64,000 nt of DNA from Bacillus sp. FJAT-49711 (GTDB taxonomy: Bacteria; Bacillota; Bacilli; Bacillales; Bacillaceae_C), in assembly GCF_018343715.1 (NCBI RefSeq), contig NZ_JAGYPL010000004.1, forward strand, positions 310,001-374,000. The letters run 5' to 3'. The position numbers were made by a program, and so were the translations under genes. How positions within the stretch are numbered: the first letter of the stretch is position 1; every line of letters starts with the position of its first letter. Positions 18,132 to 26,960 of this stretch are shown piece by piece. Under the pieces are notes generated by a model, which did not search any database, had not been told where the DNA came from, and saw only the letters and a list, made by a program, of their open reading frames with translations.

Positions 18132-19076
18132 TCAATCATAATGAACCCATTTCTCTTGCATTCTAAATTGTAAGATCGTGAATATTAAGATAATCACAAA
18201 AATAAAGAGAGAGATGGCGGCCGCATAGCCTTTATCATTATTAATGAAGGCTTCCTCGTAAAATAAATAAACTAAAGTATGTGTATCGCGAATAACTGGG
18301 CTATTTGGCCCAATCATCATAAATACTAATTCAAATACTTGAAATGTATTGATCAATGACATAACGGAAACAAAAAACAGTGTTGGTGTTAATAATGGTA
18401 GGGTAATTTTAAAAAACTGCGAAATGGGACTCGCTCCATCAATTTCAGCTGCTTCGTAATACGTTTTCGATATACCTTGCAAACCTGATAAAATAATGAC
18501 CATGTTATAACCGATTGCCCCCCATACTGCTACTAAAACTAACGAATAAAGTGCTATTGACGGGTCTGTCAACCAGCCTGGACCTTTGATTCCGACTAAA
18601 CTTAACACGTAGTTAATTAAACCAAAGTCTGCGTTATAGAGCCATTTCCAAACGATTGCTACTGCAGCGGGCATTGTAACGACAGGAAGAAAATAAAGAG
18701 TTCGATAAAATGATACTCCTCGAATTTTTTGGTTTAATAGAACCGCTACCAAAATAGATAATGAAATCCCTAATGGGACGGATATTACGGTAAATATGGC
18801 TGTATTTTTAAAAGCTGAAATAAGATTTGGATCTTGAAAAAGCCGTTTATAGTTTACCAATCCTGAAAATGAGTATTGTCCAAACCCTCCCCATTCGGTT
18901 AGGCTTAAATAGAATGATTGAAAAACGGGCCAAATATTAAAAATAAGAGTACCTGCCATTGTTGGGAATATCATCGCATACGCCCAAAAATAATCAGATC
19001 TTTTAGTACTGCTTAATTTTCTTTTCGGTTTCTTATTTAAAGGGACTTCTCCTTTATGGGCCTGTATTTGCTGCAT
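18132..19076 (-). CDS. carbohydrate ABC transporter permease (MalF type)
   Basis: This 314-residue permease has a basic cytoplasmic N-terminus (NKKPKRKLSSTKRSDYFW), six membrane segments and the EAA loop YYEAAEIDGASPISQFFKI. It pairs with the MalG-type permease and the binding protein at 19366. ATG 19076 after GGGGTGAG is preferred to GTG 19085. A 233-bp palindromic element separates it from the binding-protein gene upstream, which is unusual within such an operon. Confidence 0.93.
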   Translation of the reverse strand: MQQIQAHKGEVPLNKKPKRKLSSTKRSDYFWAYAMIFPTMAGTLIFNIWPVFQSFYLSLTEWGGFGQYSFSGLVNYKRLFQDPNLISAFKNTAIFTVISVPLGISLSILVAVLLNQKIRGVSFYRTLYFLPVVTMPAAVAIVWKWLYNADFGLINYVLSLVGIKGPGWLTDPSIALYSLVLVAVWGAIGYNMVIILSGLQGISKTYYEAAEIDGASPISQFFKITLPLLTPTLFFVSVMSLINTFQVFELVFMMIGPNSPVIRDTHTLVYLFYEEAFINNDKGYAAAISLFIFVIILIFTILQFRMQEKWVHYD

Positions 19077-19115
19077 TGATCTCACCCCTAATTTACTATT
19101 TTGGAAGAAGTGACA

Positions 19116-19348
19116 AGGACATAACTATTTCCGACAAAGATAAATCCGAACAATAGGTTGTTTAGTGTATATACCCGCTCCGGAAATATACTTCGCTTTC
19201 CGTGGGCGGCTGGCGAGCCTCCTCGCTCGTCCCGAGCTGCGGGGTCTCACCTATGCCTTCCTCCCACAGGAGTCTTCGTATATTTCCTCCGCTAAGTTAG
19301 ATCATTGTTCGACTTTAGGTTTGATTGTTTTAGTTATGTCCCAGCCTC
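19116..19348. repeat. 233-bp MITE-like element with terminal inverted repeats, copy 1
   Basis: The ends read GGACATAACTA and TAGTTATGTCC, and inner segments (GGAAATATAC / GTATATTTCC, CGAACAAT / ATTGTTCG) continue the dyad, so the transcript can fold into one long hairpin. The core contains CGCTTTCCGTGGGCGG and CCACAGGAGTCTTCG, a motif common in Bacillus intergenic repeats. It matches copy 2 (52586-52818) with only about four differences and equal length. It encodes no protein. It lies between the sugar-binding-protein and permease genes of one importer. Confidence 0.9.
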
Positions 19349-19365
19349 CTCCTCACAAAATATAT

Positions 19366-20643
19366 TTATTTCTTTTCCTCTGCTAGGACTTCATCTACCT
19401 TCTCAGCAACTTCCTTAGCTGCATCCTCAAGACTTTTATTTCCTGCCCATGCTTGAGTAAGAATTTCTGTTTCAATTTGCTGCCATTTTCTTGTTTCGAT
19501 TGAAACAGGATAAGGTACTGAATCTTGAGTCATGTCAATAAATACTTGTAAATTGAAATTAGGATTTGATTGTACCCAAGCATCTTGTGTTCCTTGATAT
19601 GCTGGAATAACAGTACCAGTTTCAGCTTGGATTTTATGTGCTTGTTCCGATCCTAAAAACTTTGAAAACTTCCAAGCTTCTTCAGGATACTTAGTGTTTT
19701 TGGCAATAACATTTCCAAGTCCATGAATGACTACCGCATCTTTTTCACCAGCAGGTAATGCTGTAACGTCTACTTTATCTTTTGTATATTCGTTCTTTGC
19801 AAATTCCACTTGCATCCATGATCCTTCAAACAACATAGCAACTTTACCAGATTCAAATAGTGATGCTGCAGGAGTATCTGTCATTTGTGCAACTGTAGGA
19901 GAAACTTTATGTGTATGGATCATGTCATACATAAATTTAATTCCTTTTAACGTCTTTTCATCTGCATGGCCAGCATGGGTTAAGTCATCATTAAGAATAT
20001 ATCCACCAGCCTGATAAACTGTATTATAAATACCCGTTTGTCCTGCAAGAGGTGATGCAAATCCCCAAATACCATTTCCTTCATCGGTTAATTTTTTTGC
20101 ATTTTCAATTAGATCATCCCATGTCCAATTTTCATTTGGATATTCTAACCCTGCATTATCAAATAGTTCTTTGTTATACCAAAGACCGATCGTATCAAAA
20201 TCTTTCGGAAAAGCATAAAGCTCATTATCTACTGTATAGATATTAACAAGCGCCTCTGGATATTTAGACAAATCTACTTTATCTAAATCAGCTTGTTCGG
20301 TAATCGGTAATAACACTTTACCTTTAGCATACTTTTGAATATTAGATGCATTTAGCCAAAAGAGATCAGGTAAGCTCCCGCCAGTTGCGGCAGTTTCTAA
20401 CTTCGTCCAATATTGATCCCAAGGTGTAACTTCAACCTTAACCTTAATATTAGGATTTTCTTCCGTAAATTTATCCGCAATTTGTTGAAGGGCAGGTGCT
20501 TGGTTTGCATCCCAAATTGCATAAGTCAAGGTTACATCACCGGACTTTGATTTACCTCCGCCGCCAGTCGTTTTTCCATCACCCGAGCATCCAGACAAAA
20601 ACATAAATAATAGTACAACAATAATGGACAAATACTTTTTCAT
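19366..20643 (-). CDS. sugar-binding lipoprotein of a CUT1 ABC importer
   Basis: This 425-residue family-1 extracellular solute-binding protein has a lipoprotein signal peptide with lipobox FLSGC (Cys19), followed by a Gly/Ser/Lys linker. It would be anchored outside the membrane and hand a fucosylated or amino-sugar oligosaccharide to the two permeases at 17-19 kb. It lies downstream of the GntR regulator gene, with a perfect palindrome 43-56 bp before its start. The inserted repeat just after it may uncouple its mRNA level from that of the permeases. Confidence 0.93.
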   Translation of the reverse strand: MKKYLSIIVVLLFMFLSGCSGDGKTTGGGGKSKSGDVTLTYAIWDANQAPALQQIADKFTEENPNIKVKVEVTPWDQYWTKLETAATGGSLPDLFWLNASNIQKYAKGKVLLPITEQADLDKVDLSKYPEALVNIYTVDNELYAFPKDFDTIGLWYNKELFDNAGLEYPNENWTWDDLIENAKKLTDEGNGIWGFASPLAGQTGIYNTVYQAGGYILNDDLTHAGHADEKTLKGIKFMYDMIHTHKVSPTVAQMTDTPAASLFESGKVAMLFEGSWMQVEFAKNEYTKDKVDVTALPAGEKDAVVIHGLGNVIAKNTKYPEEAWKFSKFLGSEQAHKIQAETGTVIPAYQGTQDAWVQSNPNFNLQVFIDMTQDSVPYPVSIETRKWQQIETEILTQAWAGNKSLEDAAKEVAEKVDEVLAEEKK

Positions 20644-20685
20644 TCACAATCCCCCTAAGAATTTAGTAGTTTTATTTATTCTTTC

Positions 20686-20699
20686 TGCGTATTTACGCA
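20686..20699. promoter_or_regulatory. 14-bp palindrome, candidate GntR operator
   Basis: TGCGTATTTACGCA has perfect six-base arms. It lies 43-56 bp upstream of the binding-protein gene and just after the GntR/UTRA regulator gene. HutC-type GntR repressors bind dyads of this size; assignment to this regulator is inference. Confidence 0.5.
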
Positions 20700-20748
20700 A
20701 AAAGGTATTCCACTATTCGGTATGTTTCGGGATCTTGATGATTTACAT

Positions 20749-21480
20749 TTATAATAATTCTGTATAAAATCTACAGCGATCACCTCGAACAATTGAGTGG
20801 CAAAATTCTATAGGAACTTCATATACATCAAAGGCTATTCTATCGAGTGCCAATGCAGGATAACCTACCTCCACCTCTAAGAACTGACTTTCATATGACC
20901 TGATTAGGATAGGTTCAAATGTTTCTTTTGCCTTTGTAACAAAAATCCCATATTCTTTTTGCATTAAATCATAAAGAGAATTTTTCTCTAGCTTTTCACG
21001 AGATAGTGTAGGGCAATATTTTTCTGGTATGTAAGATGTTTCAAAAATCACTGGTTCACCTTGGGCATAACGTATACGTTTTAATTCAAAAACATAATCT
21101 TCTTCATTAATTTTTAATTGCTTAGCAATCCTTGGTTTCGCTTTCATTTTTTCAATATTTTCAATAACATCCTTAGGCGACAATCCTCTTTCCTTCATTA
21201 CTTTACTGAAACTATAAAAACCAATCAGTGACTGTTCAAATTTCGGCTTCGATACAAAAGTTCCTTTTCCTTGCACACGATATAAGATTCCATCCTGAAC
21301 AAGATTTTCAATAGCTTTCTTAACAGTATTTCTACTAATATTATATTCTTGCATTAATTGATTTTCCGAAGGGATCATATCGCTTGGTTTCCAAATTCCC
21401 GATTCAATATTTTCCCTCAATATTTCTTGTAATTGATGATAAAGCGGAAGAATGCTTCTACTATCCAATATTTTCTCCAT
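20749..21480 (-). CDS. GntR-family (HutC/UTRA) transcriptional regulator
   Basis: This 243-residue regulator has an N-terminal winged helix (NQLMQEYNISRNTVKKAIEN, about residues 40-59) and a C-terminal UTRA ligand domain of the type that senses sugar phosphates (NagR/YvoA, TreR). It lies at the head of the glycan locus and is transcribed with it, so it probably represses the locus until a sugar phosphate such as an amino-sugar phosphate accumulates. GGGGG precedes the ATG by 5 bp. Confidence 0.92.
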   Translation of the reverse strand: MEKILDSRSILPLYHQLQEILRENIESGIWKPSDMIPSENQLMQEYNISRNTVKKAIENLVQDGILYRVQGKGTFVSKPKFEQSLIGFYSFSKVMKERGLSPKDVIENIEKMKAKPRIAKQLKINEEDYVFELKRIRYAQGEPVIFETSYIPEKYCPTLSREKLEKNSLYDLMQKEYGIFVTKAKETFEPILIRSYESQFLEVEVGYPALALDRIAFDVYEVPIEFCHSIVRGDRCRFYTELL

Positions 21481-21922
21481 TTTTTCCCCCTTGCAGTGGA
21501 CGGTTTTTTTATGTTTTCAATTATAAATACTGAATCTATGTTACTTGTTAGAATATGAAATGAATTTTTGTATCAACAAGATTTATTTAATTTAGAAGAT
21601 AAGAAGAAGCTATTAAATTAGAATCTAATTATTTTCATAAATACTATCTTTTAAATTTAGTTACTTTTGATCCATTAAAGGTAGAGAAAAATTAAGAAGA
21701 ATACTTATATAGTGGTGTAAGATTATGAGTTAAAAATCAGGAAAATTTCTTGAATATGTTGAAATAAATGGTGTGTTAATCTGAGGTGAAATAATTCGCT
21801 ATTATATCTTGAGGTGATAGGTGAAAGTAAGTAAGTGAGATACAATTGTAGAGAATAAGTTCTTTATTGAAGACCGCAAATAAGCTAAACATTTAGAATT
21901 ATTGAAATCATAACACGGTAGG

Positions 21923-21952
21923 GTTGTTGGGTCAACCCTTTATTTTTTTATT
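21923..21952 (+). terminator. plus-strand intrinsic terminator without an obvious gene
   Basis: AGGGTTG, a 5-nt loop, CAACCCT, then TTATTTTTTT. No plus-strand gene precedes it, so it may end an unseen small RNA or a lost gene. Confidence 0.6.
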
Positions 21953-21979
21953 TAGAATATGAATTCTAATGAAAATATA

Positions 21980-22009
21980 AATAACCCAAAACAAATGTTC
22001 TGGGTTATT
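21980..22009 (-). terminator. terminator after the 2-hydroxyacid dehydrogenase gene
   Basis: AATAACCCA pairs with TGGGTTATT around a 12-nt loop, followed on the minus strand by an AT-rich T-tract. It is 66 bp past the stop codon. Confidence 0.65.
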
Positions 22010-22074
22010 CTTCAATAATTCTATTAGTAATATTCATATTGGAAATCGTTATACTACATATTTCATCCCATATT

Positions 22075-23037
22075 CTAGTAAACCGAATCAACTTCACCTT
22101 TCCCAGTTACACCAGCCACTATGTTCTGCACTGCCCGCATCATCATCGCATCTCTTGTTTTCTCTGTAGCGGATCCTATATGTGGAACGGTTACAACGTT
22201 TTGCATTTTTAGTAATGGGTTATCCTTTTCTACTGGCTCTTTTTGAAAAACATCAAGTCCAGCACCATAGATTTCTTTGTCTTCCAAAGCTCGGATCAAA
22301 GCTTTTTCGTCAACCGTCTTTCCGCGGGAAACGTTAATAAAAAACGCGGTCTTCTTCATCAGTTTAAATTCTCTTTCTCCGATTAGATGCTCTGTTTCCG
22401 GTGTAAGTGGTGTAAGCATTACAACAAAATCGGATTTTTTCAATAAGGAATCTAAATCGCAATATTCAGCCTCATATTTTTCCTCCGCATCCGGCTTTCT
22501 GTTACGGTTATAATAAAGTACATCCATATTAAATCCAAATTTTGCCCTTCTTGCTACTGCTTCTCCAATTCTTCCCATCCCTACGATCCCAATTGTTGAA
22601 CTATGTACATCTAAGCCAAAAAAGGCCTTGTCATCCTTTGCTGGATACCAATTTCCCATTTTCACAAGCTGATCCAATTCAGTAATTCTTCTCGCAGAAG
22701 CTAAAATAAGAGAAAATGTTAAATCAGCCACCGTTTCATCAAGAACAAAAGGAGTGTTCGTGCCGATTACATTGTATTTTCGCATCGCTTCTACATCAAA
22801 ATTGTTATAGCCTACAGATACATTGCTGACGATTTTTAACTTGGGTGCTTTTGTTAAAAGCTCTTCGTCAATTCGAATTCCCGAAGTTAAAAGTCCATCA
22901 ACTTCTTCTATTTCTTGTAACAGAATATCTCGCGGAATACGACCTTCCCCAGTCCATTTGTTGACTTCACAGTATTCTGAGAGATATTTTTCTACTTCAT
23001 TTGTTATTGGCAGAGTTACATAAATCTTTGGCTTCAC
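22075..23037 (-). CDS. D-2-hydroxyacid dehydrogenase (glyoxylate/hydroxypyruvate/2-ketogluconate reductase type)
   Basis: This 320-residue NAD(P)-dependent enzyme of the D-isomer-specific family has the nucleotide-binding motif GIVGMGRIGEAVARRAK near residue 148, the catalytic Arg in NVSRGKTVDE, Glu in the EPVEKDNPL region and His in VPHIGSATEKTR. It resembles B. subtilis YvcT, annotated as a 2-ketogluconate/hydroxypyruvate reductase. GTG start 6 bp after GGAGG. It stands alone with its own terminator, next to sugar genes, and may reduce a 2-keto sugar acid. Confidence 0.9.
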   Translation of the reverse strand: MKPKIYVTLPITNEVEKYLSEYCEVNKWTGEGRIPRDILLQEIEEVDGLLTSGIRIDEELLTKAPKLKIVSNVSVGYNNFDVEAMRKYNVIGTNTPFVLDETVADLTFSLILASARRITELDQLVKMGNWYPAKDDKAFFGLDVHSSTIGIVGMGRIGEAVARRAKFGFNMDVLYYNRNRKPDAEEKYEAEYCDLDSLLKKSDFVVMLTPLTPETEHLIGEREFKLMKKTAFFINVSRGKTVDEKALIRALEDKEIYGAGLDVFQKEPVEKDNPLLKMQNVVTVPHIGSATEKTRDAMMMRAVQNIVAGVTGKGEVDSVY

Positions 23038-23168
23038 TATTTTTCCTCCTCTTATGACGACAACTACTCTTACATTTTAACATATTGACAGACAATACTG
23101 ACAAAATTCCTTTCTCAAATATTTTTTATGAAGTTGGTAAAAAATAAATGAGATGGGAGGGATAATAA

Positions 23169-23333
23169 ATGGAAGAAGACAAAAGTAAGCGGAGGAACGA
23201 GCCTAAGGTGGCACCAGGTATTGATGATGAAGACTCTTATGGTGAGGAAGCAACACAATCGGAAATAGATAAGGGGGATTATACAACAGTTACAAGACTT
23301 ATATATGACGAATATGACCCAAGTGAAAAATAA
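23169..23333 (+). CDS. small acidic protein, 54 residues, unknown function
   Basis: ATG 23169 follows GGGAGGG by 6 bp, and the frame runs 54 codons to TAA. The product is highly charged and acidic (MEEDKSKRRNEPKV at the start, ending DEYDPSEK). There is no signal or membrane segment and it is probably disordered. It precedes yktB by about 130 bp on the same strand. I do not recognise the family; the strong ribosome binding site and protein-like composition support it as a real gene. Confidence 0.7.
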   Translation: MEEDKSKRRNEPKVAPGIDDEDSYGEEATQSEIDKGDYTTVTRLIYDEYDPSEK

Positions 23334-23464
23334 GGATTTTCGCTCTTGAAGATTTATCGTTTGCGATATTTCTTCTTTTTTTCTTTAATCCATTCCAATT
23401 AACATACGAGCTAAAATATGAGATGATTAACTTATTAAAATTGAATTGAAAGGAAATATATTAT

Positions 23465-24079
23465 ATGCAATTTACAGGTTTTATAAAAAATGATTTTAAC
23501 ACTTTTCATATAGGCGGCCTTGAGGAAAGAATGGAAGCAATCCAACAAAGGATTCAACCGAAATTTAAAGTTATCGGCGATATATTGACGGATGATTTGT
23601 CCGCAATGATTGGATCCGAGATGTTTTTACATATAGCGAAACATGCAAGACGAACAGTAAATCCGCCAAAGGATACGTGGCTTGCGATTGCGGGCAATAA
23701 ACGAGGATATAAACAGCATCCGCATTTTCAAGTTGGACTTTTCGACGACCATGTTTTTATATGGTTGGCTTTCATTTATGAATTACCGAATAAAACAAAT
23801 ATCGCCAAAAGTCTACTCAAAAACATACAGACGATTAAAAAGACTGTACCAACAGATTATGTAATATCTTTGGATCACATGAAAAAGGAATCTGCTTCGA
23901 TGGCAGATGTAAATTTAAAAGATTCCCTTACCCGATTTCGAGATGTGAAGAAAGCAGAGTTTTTAATTGGGAAGCATATCGATGCAAATGATCCCATTCT
24001 TCAGGATGGAGATCGTTTTATTGAATTCGTGAAAGAGACGTTCGAAACATTGGTTCCAATATACAGACTTGCTTATTAA
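23465..24079 (+). CDS. yktB: DUF1054/UPF0637 protein YktB
   Basis: This 204-residue protein corresponds to the UPF0637 family typified by B. subtilis YktB. Conserved features include SEMFLHIAKHARRTVNPP and WLAIAGNKRGYKQHPHFQVG. The family is confined to Bacilli and has no established activity. AAAGGA lies upstream of the ATG. It is followed by a tandem-repeat block rather than an obvious terminator. Confidence 0.92.
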   Translation: MQFTGFIKNDFNTFHIGGLEERMEAIQQRIQPKFKVIGDILTDDLSAMIGSEMFLHIAKHARRTVNPPKDTWLAIAGNKRGYKQHPHFQVGLFDDHVFIWLAFIYELPNKTNIAKSLLKNIQTIKKTVPTDYVISLDHMKKESASMADVNLKDSLTRFRDVKKAEFLIGKHIDANDPILQDGDRFIEFVKETFETLVPIYRLAY

Positions 24080-24094
24080 TAACATGACTAGGCT

Positions 24095-24400
24095 CGCACT
24101 TTTTTATGCTTGTGGGCATTTTAATGCCCCTATTGTGACCATGCTGGCGATTTTTTCTTGGGTGAGGACACATTTAAGCTCCAATCGTCACCGTGCTGTC
24201 GGTTTCTTCTCGGGTGAGGGCACATTTAAGCTCCAATCGTCACCGTGCTGCCGGTTTCTTCTCGGGTGAGGGCACATTTAAGCGCTTATCGTGACCGTTT
24301 TGGTGATTTCTTCCCGGGTGTGGACACGATGAAGCGCTCATCGTGACCGTGTTATCGATATACCTTACTTCAGAACACAATGAAATGCCCATCGTCACAT
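24095..24400. repeat. minisatellite: about five units of 52 bp
   Basis: Units share the core GGGTGAGGGCACATTTAAG followed by CTCCAATCGTCACCG. The two central units (24193-24244 and 24245-24296) are almost identical, and the outer ones decay. The repeat fills the 420-bp gap between yktB and ylmA. No frame is conserved across it. The period is nearly the same as that of the array at 63191-63443, and both contain TCATCGTGA, though otherwise the sequences differ. Confidence 0.88.
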
Positions 24401-24501
24401 GAAGGCATAAAGCGTATTGTAGTGTGACTAGGTGACCCTTTTAATAATTGAGAACATCTAACAAAAGGATAGCTCACTCTCGGCTACAAGTCCTATTCAA
24501 C

Positions 24502-25338
24502 TTATTTCGTTTCTGCCTTTCCAAATTTCGTCCGTTCCATTTCCTTTTTCACGGAAAGCCACGGGCGACTATCTTTCCAATGGACTCCGACGGAAATGCC
24601 AAATGTTTCTGTTAATAATTCATCCGTTACTACTTCAAACTTGGGGCCAGCGGCAACTATTTTCCCATTACGAAGAAGCAAGACATGACTGATTTCTTCT
24701 ACAAGCTCTTCGATATGATGCGTTACATAAATTAAATGGCAGTTGTAATTGGCAATTTCTTTCGTTAATTGTAAAACGTCTTCTCGGGAAAGAATATCCA
24801 ACCCTGAACACGGTTCATCCAAGATAAGAATTTTAGGATCGCTCATTAATGATCTGGCAATCAATACTCTTCTCTTTTCACCTTGAGATAGGAGATTATA
24901 CCTTTTCCCTTTTAAATAATCTAGACGGAAATTTTTTATTAAAGAATCTGCCTTCTCCCAATCCTCTGCTGTTACTTCCTCGTACAATCCGATAGAAGCG
25001 AACTTTCCACTTACGACGATTTCTTCTACTGTCTCGTAATCAAGCACTTCAGAAAATCGTTCTAACGCACTGCTGACAAATCCAATTTCTTTCCGTAAAT
25101 CCGGTATATATGTTTTTCCAAATTGACGGCAAAGTACGTTAACATCACCAGTTGTCGGGAACTGATAGCCTGTAACAATATTAAGAAGGGATGTTTTCCC
25201 TGATCCATTTAAACCAAGAATTGCCCAATGTTCATTCTTGGCTATTTCCCAGTCTATCCCTTTTAAAATTTCCTGTTTATTTCTTCTGAATGAAACGTTC
25301 TTCATTGAGACAATTTTTTCCACCTTCATAACCCTCAC
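24502..25338 (-). CDS. ylmA: orphan ABC transporter ATP-binding protein (YlmA-like)
   Basis: This 278-residue ATPase has Walker A GLNGSGKTS, signature LSQGEKRRV, Walker B ILILDEPCSGLD and the switch His in YVTHHIEEL. It closely resembles B. subtilis YlmA. No membrane partner is adjacent, so it is an orphan; relatives are grouped with metal (ModF-like) ATPases, and substrate is unknown. The start is uncertain: GTG 25338, ATG 25329 and a later ATG are all in frame and none has an ideal ribosome binding site. Confidence 0.88.
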   Translation of the reverse strand: MRVMKVEKIVSMKNVSFRRNKQEILKGIDWEIAKNEHWAILGLNGSGKTSLLNIVTGYQFPTTGDVNVLCRQFGKTYIPDLRKEIGFVSSALERFSEVLDYETVEEIVVSGKFASIGLYEEVTAEDWEKADSLIKNFRLDYLKGKRYNLLSQGEKRRVLIARSLMSDPKILILDEPCSGLDILSREDVLQLTKEIANYNCHLIYVTHHIEELVEEISHVLLLRNGKIVAAGPKFEVVTDELLTETFGISVGVHWKDSRPWLSVKKEMERTKFGKAETK

Positions 25339-25455
25339 TTTGTCTAATCTGTTCGAATTCCTCTATTATAACATTAAAATATTTCATTTTTAAAAATATT
25401 CAAGCCTTTAAAATGTTAAAATTATATTATAAAAATAATTAAGGGAGATGGGACC

Positions 25456-26925
25456 GTGGCTGGACGTATAAAGGTGAATGGAAATCATTTTGTTGATGAA
25501 TTCGGTAGACACGTGCTTCTTCATGGAATGAACATGGTATGTAAGGATAAAAGTCAAAATTATATCGGCTCTTGGAAAGAAGAAGATTTTAAAAACTTAC
25601 ATACTTGGGGGATGAATGTCATTAGGTTTGGTGTCATCTGGGATGGAATCGAACCAGAACCCGGACAATATGATGATTCTTATATTGAAAAAATACGTCA
25701 ATTGATTCAGATGGCGAATAAATATGATCTTCATGTGTTTCTTGATATGCACCAAGATTTATTCAGCTCGGATTTCGGAGATGGCGCACCTGCTTGGGCC
25801 ACGATGACGGATGGAGAAATTTATGAACCAGGCCATGTTTGGAGTGATGCCTATTTATTTAATCGTGCTGTCCAAAAAGCCTTCGATCACTTTTGGAACA
25901 ACACTCCCGGACCTGATGGAACTGGCATACAAGATCATTTTATAAATGCTTGGGGATACCTTGCCCAAAAACTGCACAAAGAACCGAACATCATTGGCTA
26001 TGATTTAATGAATGAGCCGTTTATAGGGAGTCCTGTCCAACAAGTAAATGAGCAAATGTTTAGCACATTTGCTCAAGTTTATGGGGAACGATACGGTGAA
26101 GTTGATATAGAGCAATTGTTTTCAGCATGGAGTGATCCGAATAATAAACATGATTATTTAAGCTTGCTTGAAAATATTGATGCCTTTAAAAGAGTAATAG
26201 ATTCCCCAACTCATATTTTACAAGCATTTGAGGAAAGTCATCTTTCCATGCTGTATCGTAAAGTGGGGGCAGCCATACGTGAATCGGACAAAGAAGGAAT
26301 TTTATTTTTAGAAACAAATTATTTTTCAAATTTAGGAGTGTCTAGCATGATTCTCCCAGTTGAAAACGAGCAAGCCCAAGCCTACGCTCCTCATGCTTAT
26401 GACTTAGTAACTGATACAGAATTAGCCCATACTGCAAACGACCGTAGATTAGAGTTTATTTTTGAACGGCATGAAGAAACACGAAAAAGATTGAATATGC
26501 CGATGTTAATTGGTGAATGGGGAGCATTTTATGAAACCAACAATACCGCCCACGTCTCTCTTTATATTCAGAGACTTATAGAAGCATACTTATGCAGTGA
26601 TACTTACTGGAGTTATGTCCCAAACATGGATCAAAGCTTATCCTTTTTAGGTGTTCAGCGTGGCTTTCCAATAGCTGTCGCGGGAAAATTATTGCAATAC
26701 CGATATGAGCATCATGTGAAAACCTTCCAAATGAAATGGGATGAATCTCCGAATATAGGAGCACCAACCGTTATTTATCTTCCAGATATTCGCAAATTGA
26801 ATATTACCTTAAGCCCTGAGAGAAGCGAATATGAAATTAGACCAATAGACGATTCCCACTCAGGTTACTTAGAAATACCCCAATTGATCGATGGAATTCG
26901 TAGTATTACAGTTATACAAGATTAG
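25456..26925 (+). CDS. GH5-family glycosidase, endoglycoceramidase-like, cytoplasmic
   Basis: This 489-residue GH5 enzyme has the acid/base Glu187 in YDLMNEPF and the nucleophile Glu354 in MLIGEWGAFYE, with VIRFGVIWDGIEPEPG and FLDMHQDLFSS typical of the endoglycoceramidase-like subfamilies. A C-terminal beta domain of about 70 residues follows. No signal peptide is present, so it would cut an imported glycoside rather than a membrane glycolipid. GTG start after AGGGAGATGGGACC. A shared bidirectional terminator separates it from the convergent MFS gene. It probably belongs functionally with the sugar genes at 27-31 kb. Confidence 0.9.
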   Translation: MAGRIKVNGNHFVDEFGRHVLLHGMNMVCKDKSQNYIGSWKEEDFKNLHTWGMNVIRFGVIWDGIEPEPGQYDDSYIEKIRQLIQMANKYDLHVFLDMHQDLFSSDFGDGAPAWATMTDGEIYEPGHVWSDAYLFNRAVQKAFDHFWNNTPGPDGTGIQDHFINAWGYLAQKLHKEPNIIGYDLMNEPFIGSPVQQVNEQMFSTFAQVYGERYGEVDIEQLFSAWSDPNNKHDYLSLLENIDAFKRVIDSPTHILQAFEESHLSMLYRKVGAAIRESDKEGILFLETNYFSNLGVSSMILPVENEQAQAYAPHAYDLVTDTELAHTANDRRLEFIFERHEETRKRLNMPMLIGEWGAFYETNNTAHVSLYIQRLIEAYLCSDTYWSYVPNMDQSLSFLGVQRGFPIAVAGKLLQYRYEHHVKTFQMKWDESPNIGAPTVIYLPDIRKLNITLSPERSEYEIRPIDDSHSGYLEIPQLIDGIRSITVIQD

Positions 26926-26930
26926 CAAAA

Positions 26931-26957
26931 CCGGATTTCCCAAAAGGAAATCCGGTC
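26931..26957. terminator. bidirectional terminator between GH5 and MFS genes
   Basis: ACCGGATTTCC, a 5-nt loop, GGAAATCCGGT: an 11-bp perfect stem between convergent genes, with short T-rich flanks. Confidence 0.85.
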
Positions 26958-26960
26958 ATT

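Larger units (their letters stand above)
21481..22074. other. gene-free AT-rich stretch with two hairpins
   Basis: No frame longer than a few dozen codons is open on either strand. The stretch is very AT-rich with scattered protein-like fragments, so decayed coding sequence is possible but not demonstrable. Its right part holds two stem-loops, listed separately (21923 and 21980). The promoter of the GntR gene must lie in the first 100 bp or so. Confidence 0.5.

Noticed and set aside
19165-19386. 73-residue plus-strand frame
   Set aside because: Lies inside the 233-bp dispersed palindromic element; not a protein.
24095-24400. CRISPR array
   Set aside because: Whole 52-bp units are repeated, with no constant repeat alternating with unique spacers, and there are no cas genes.
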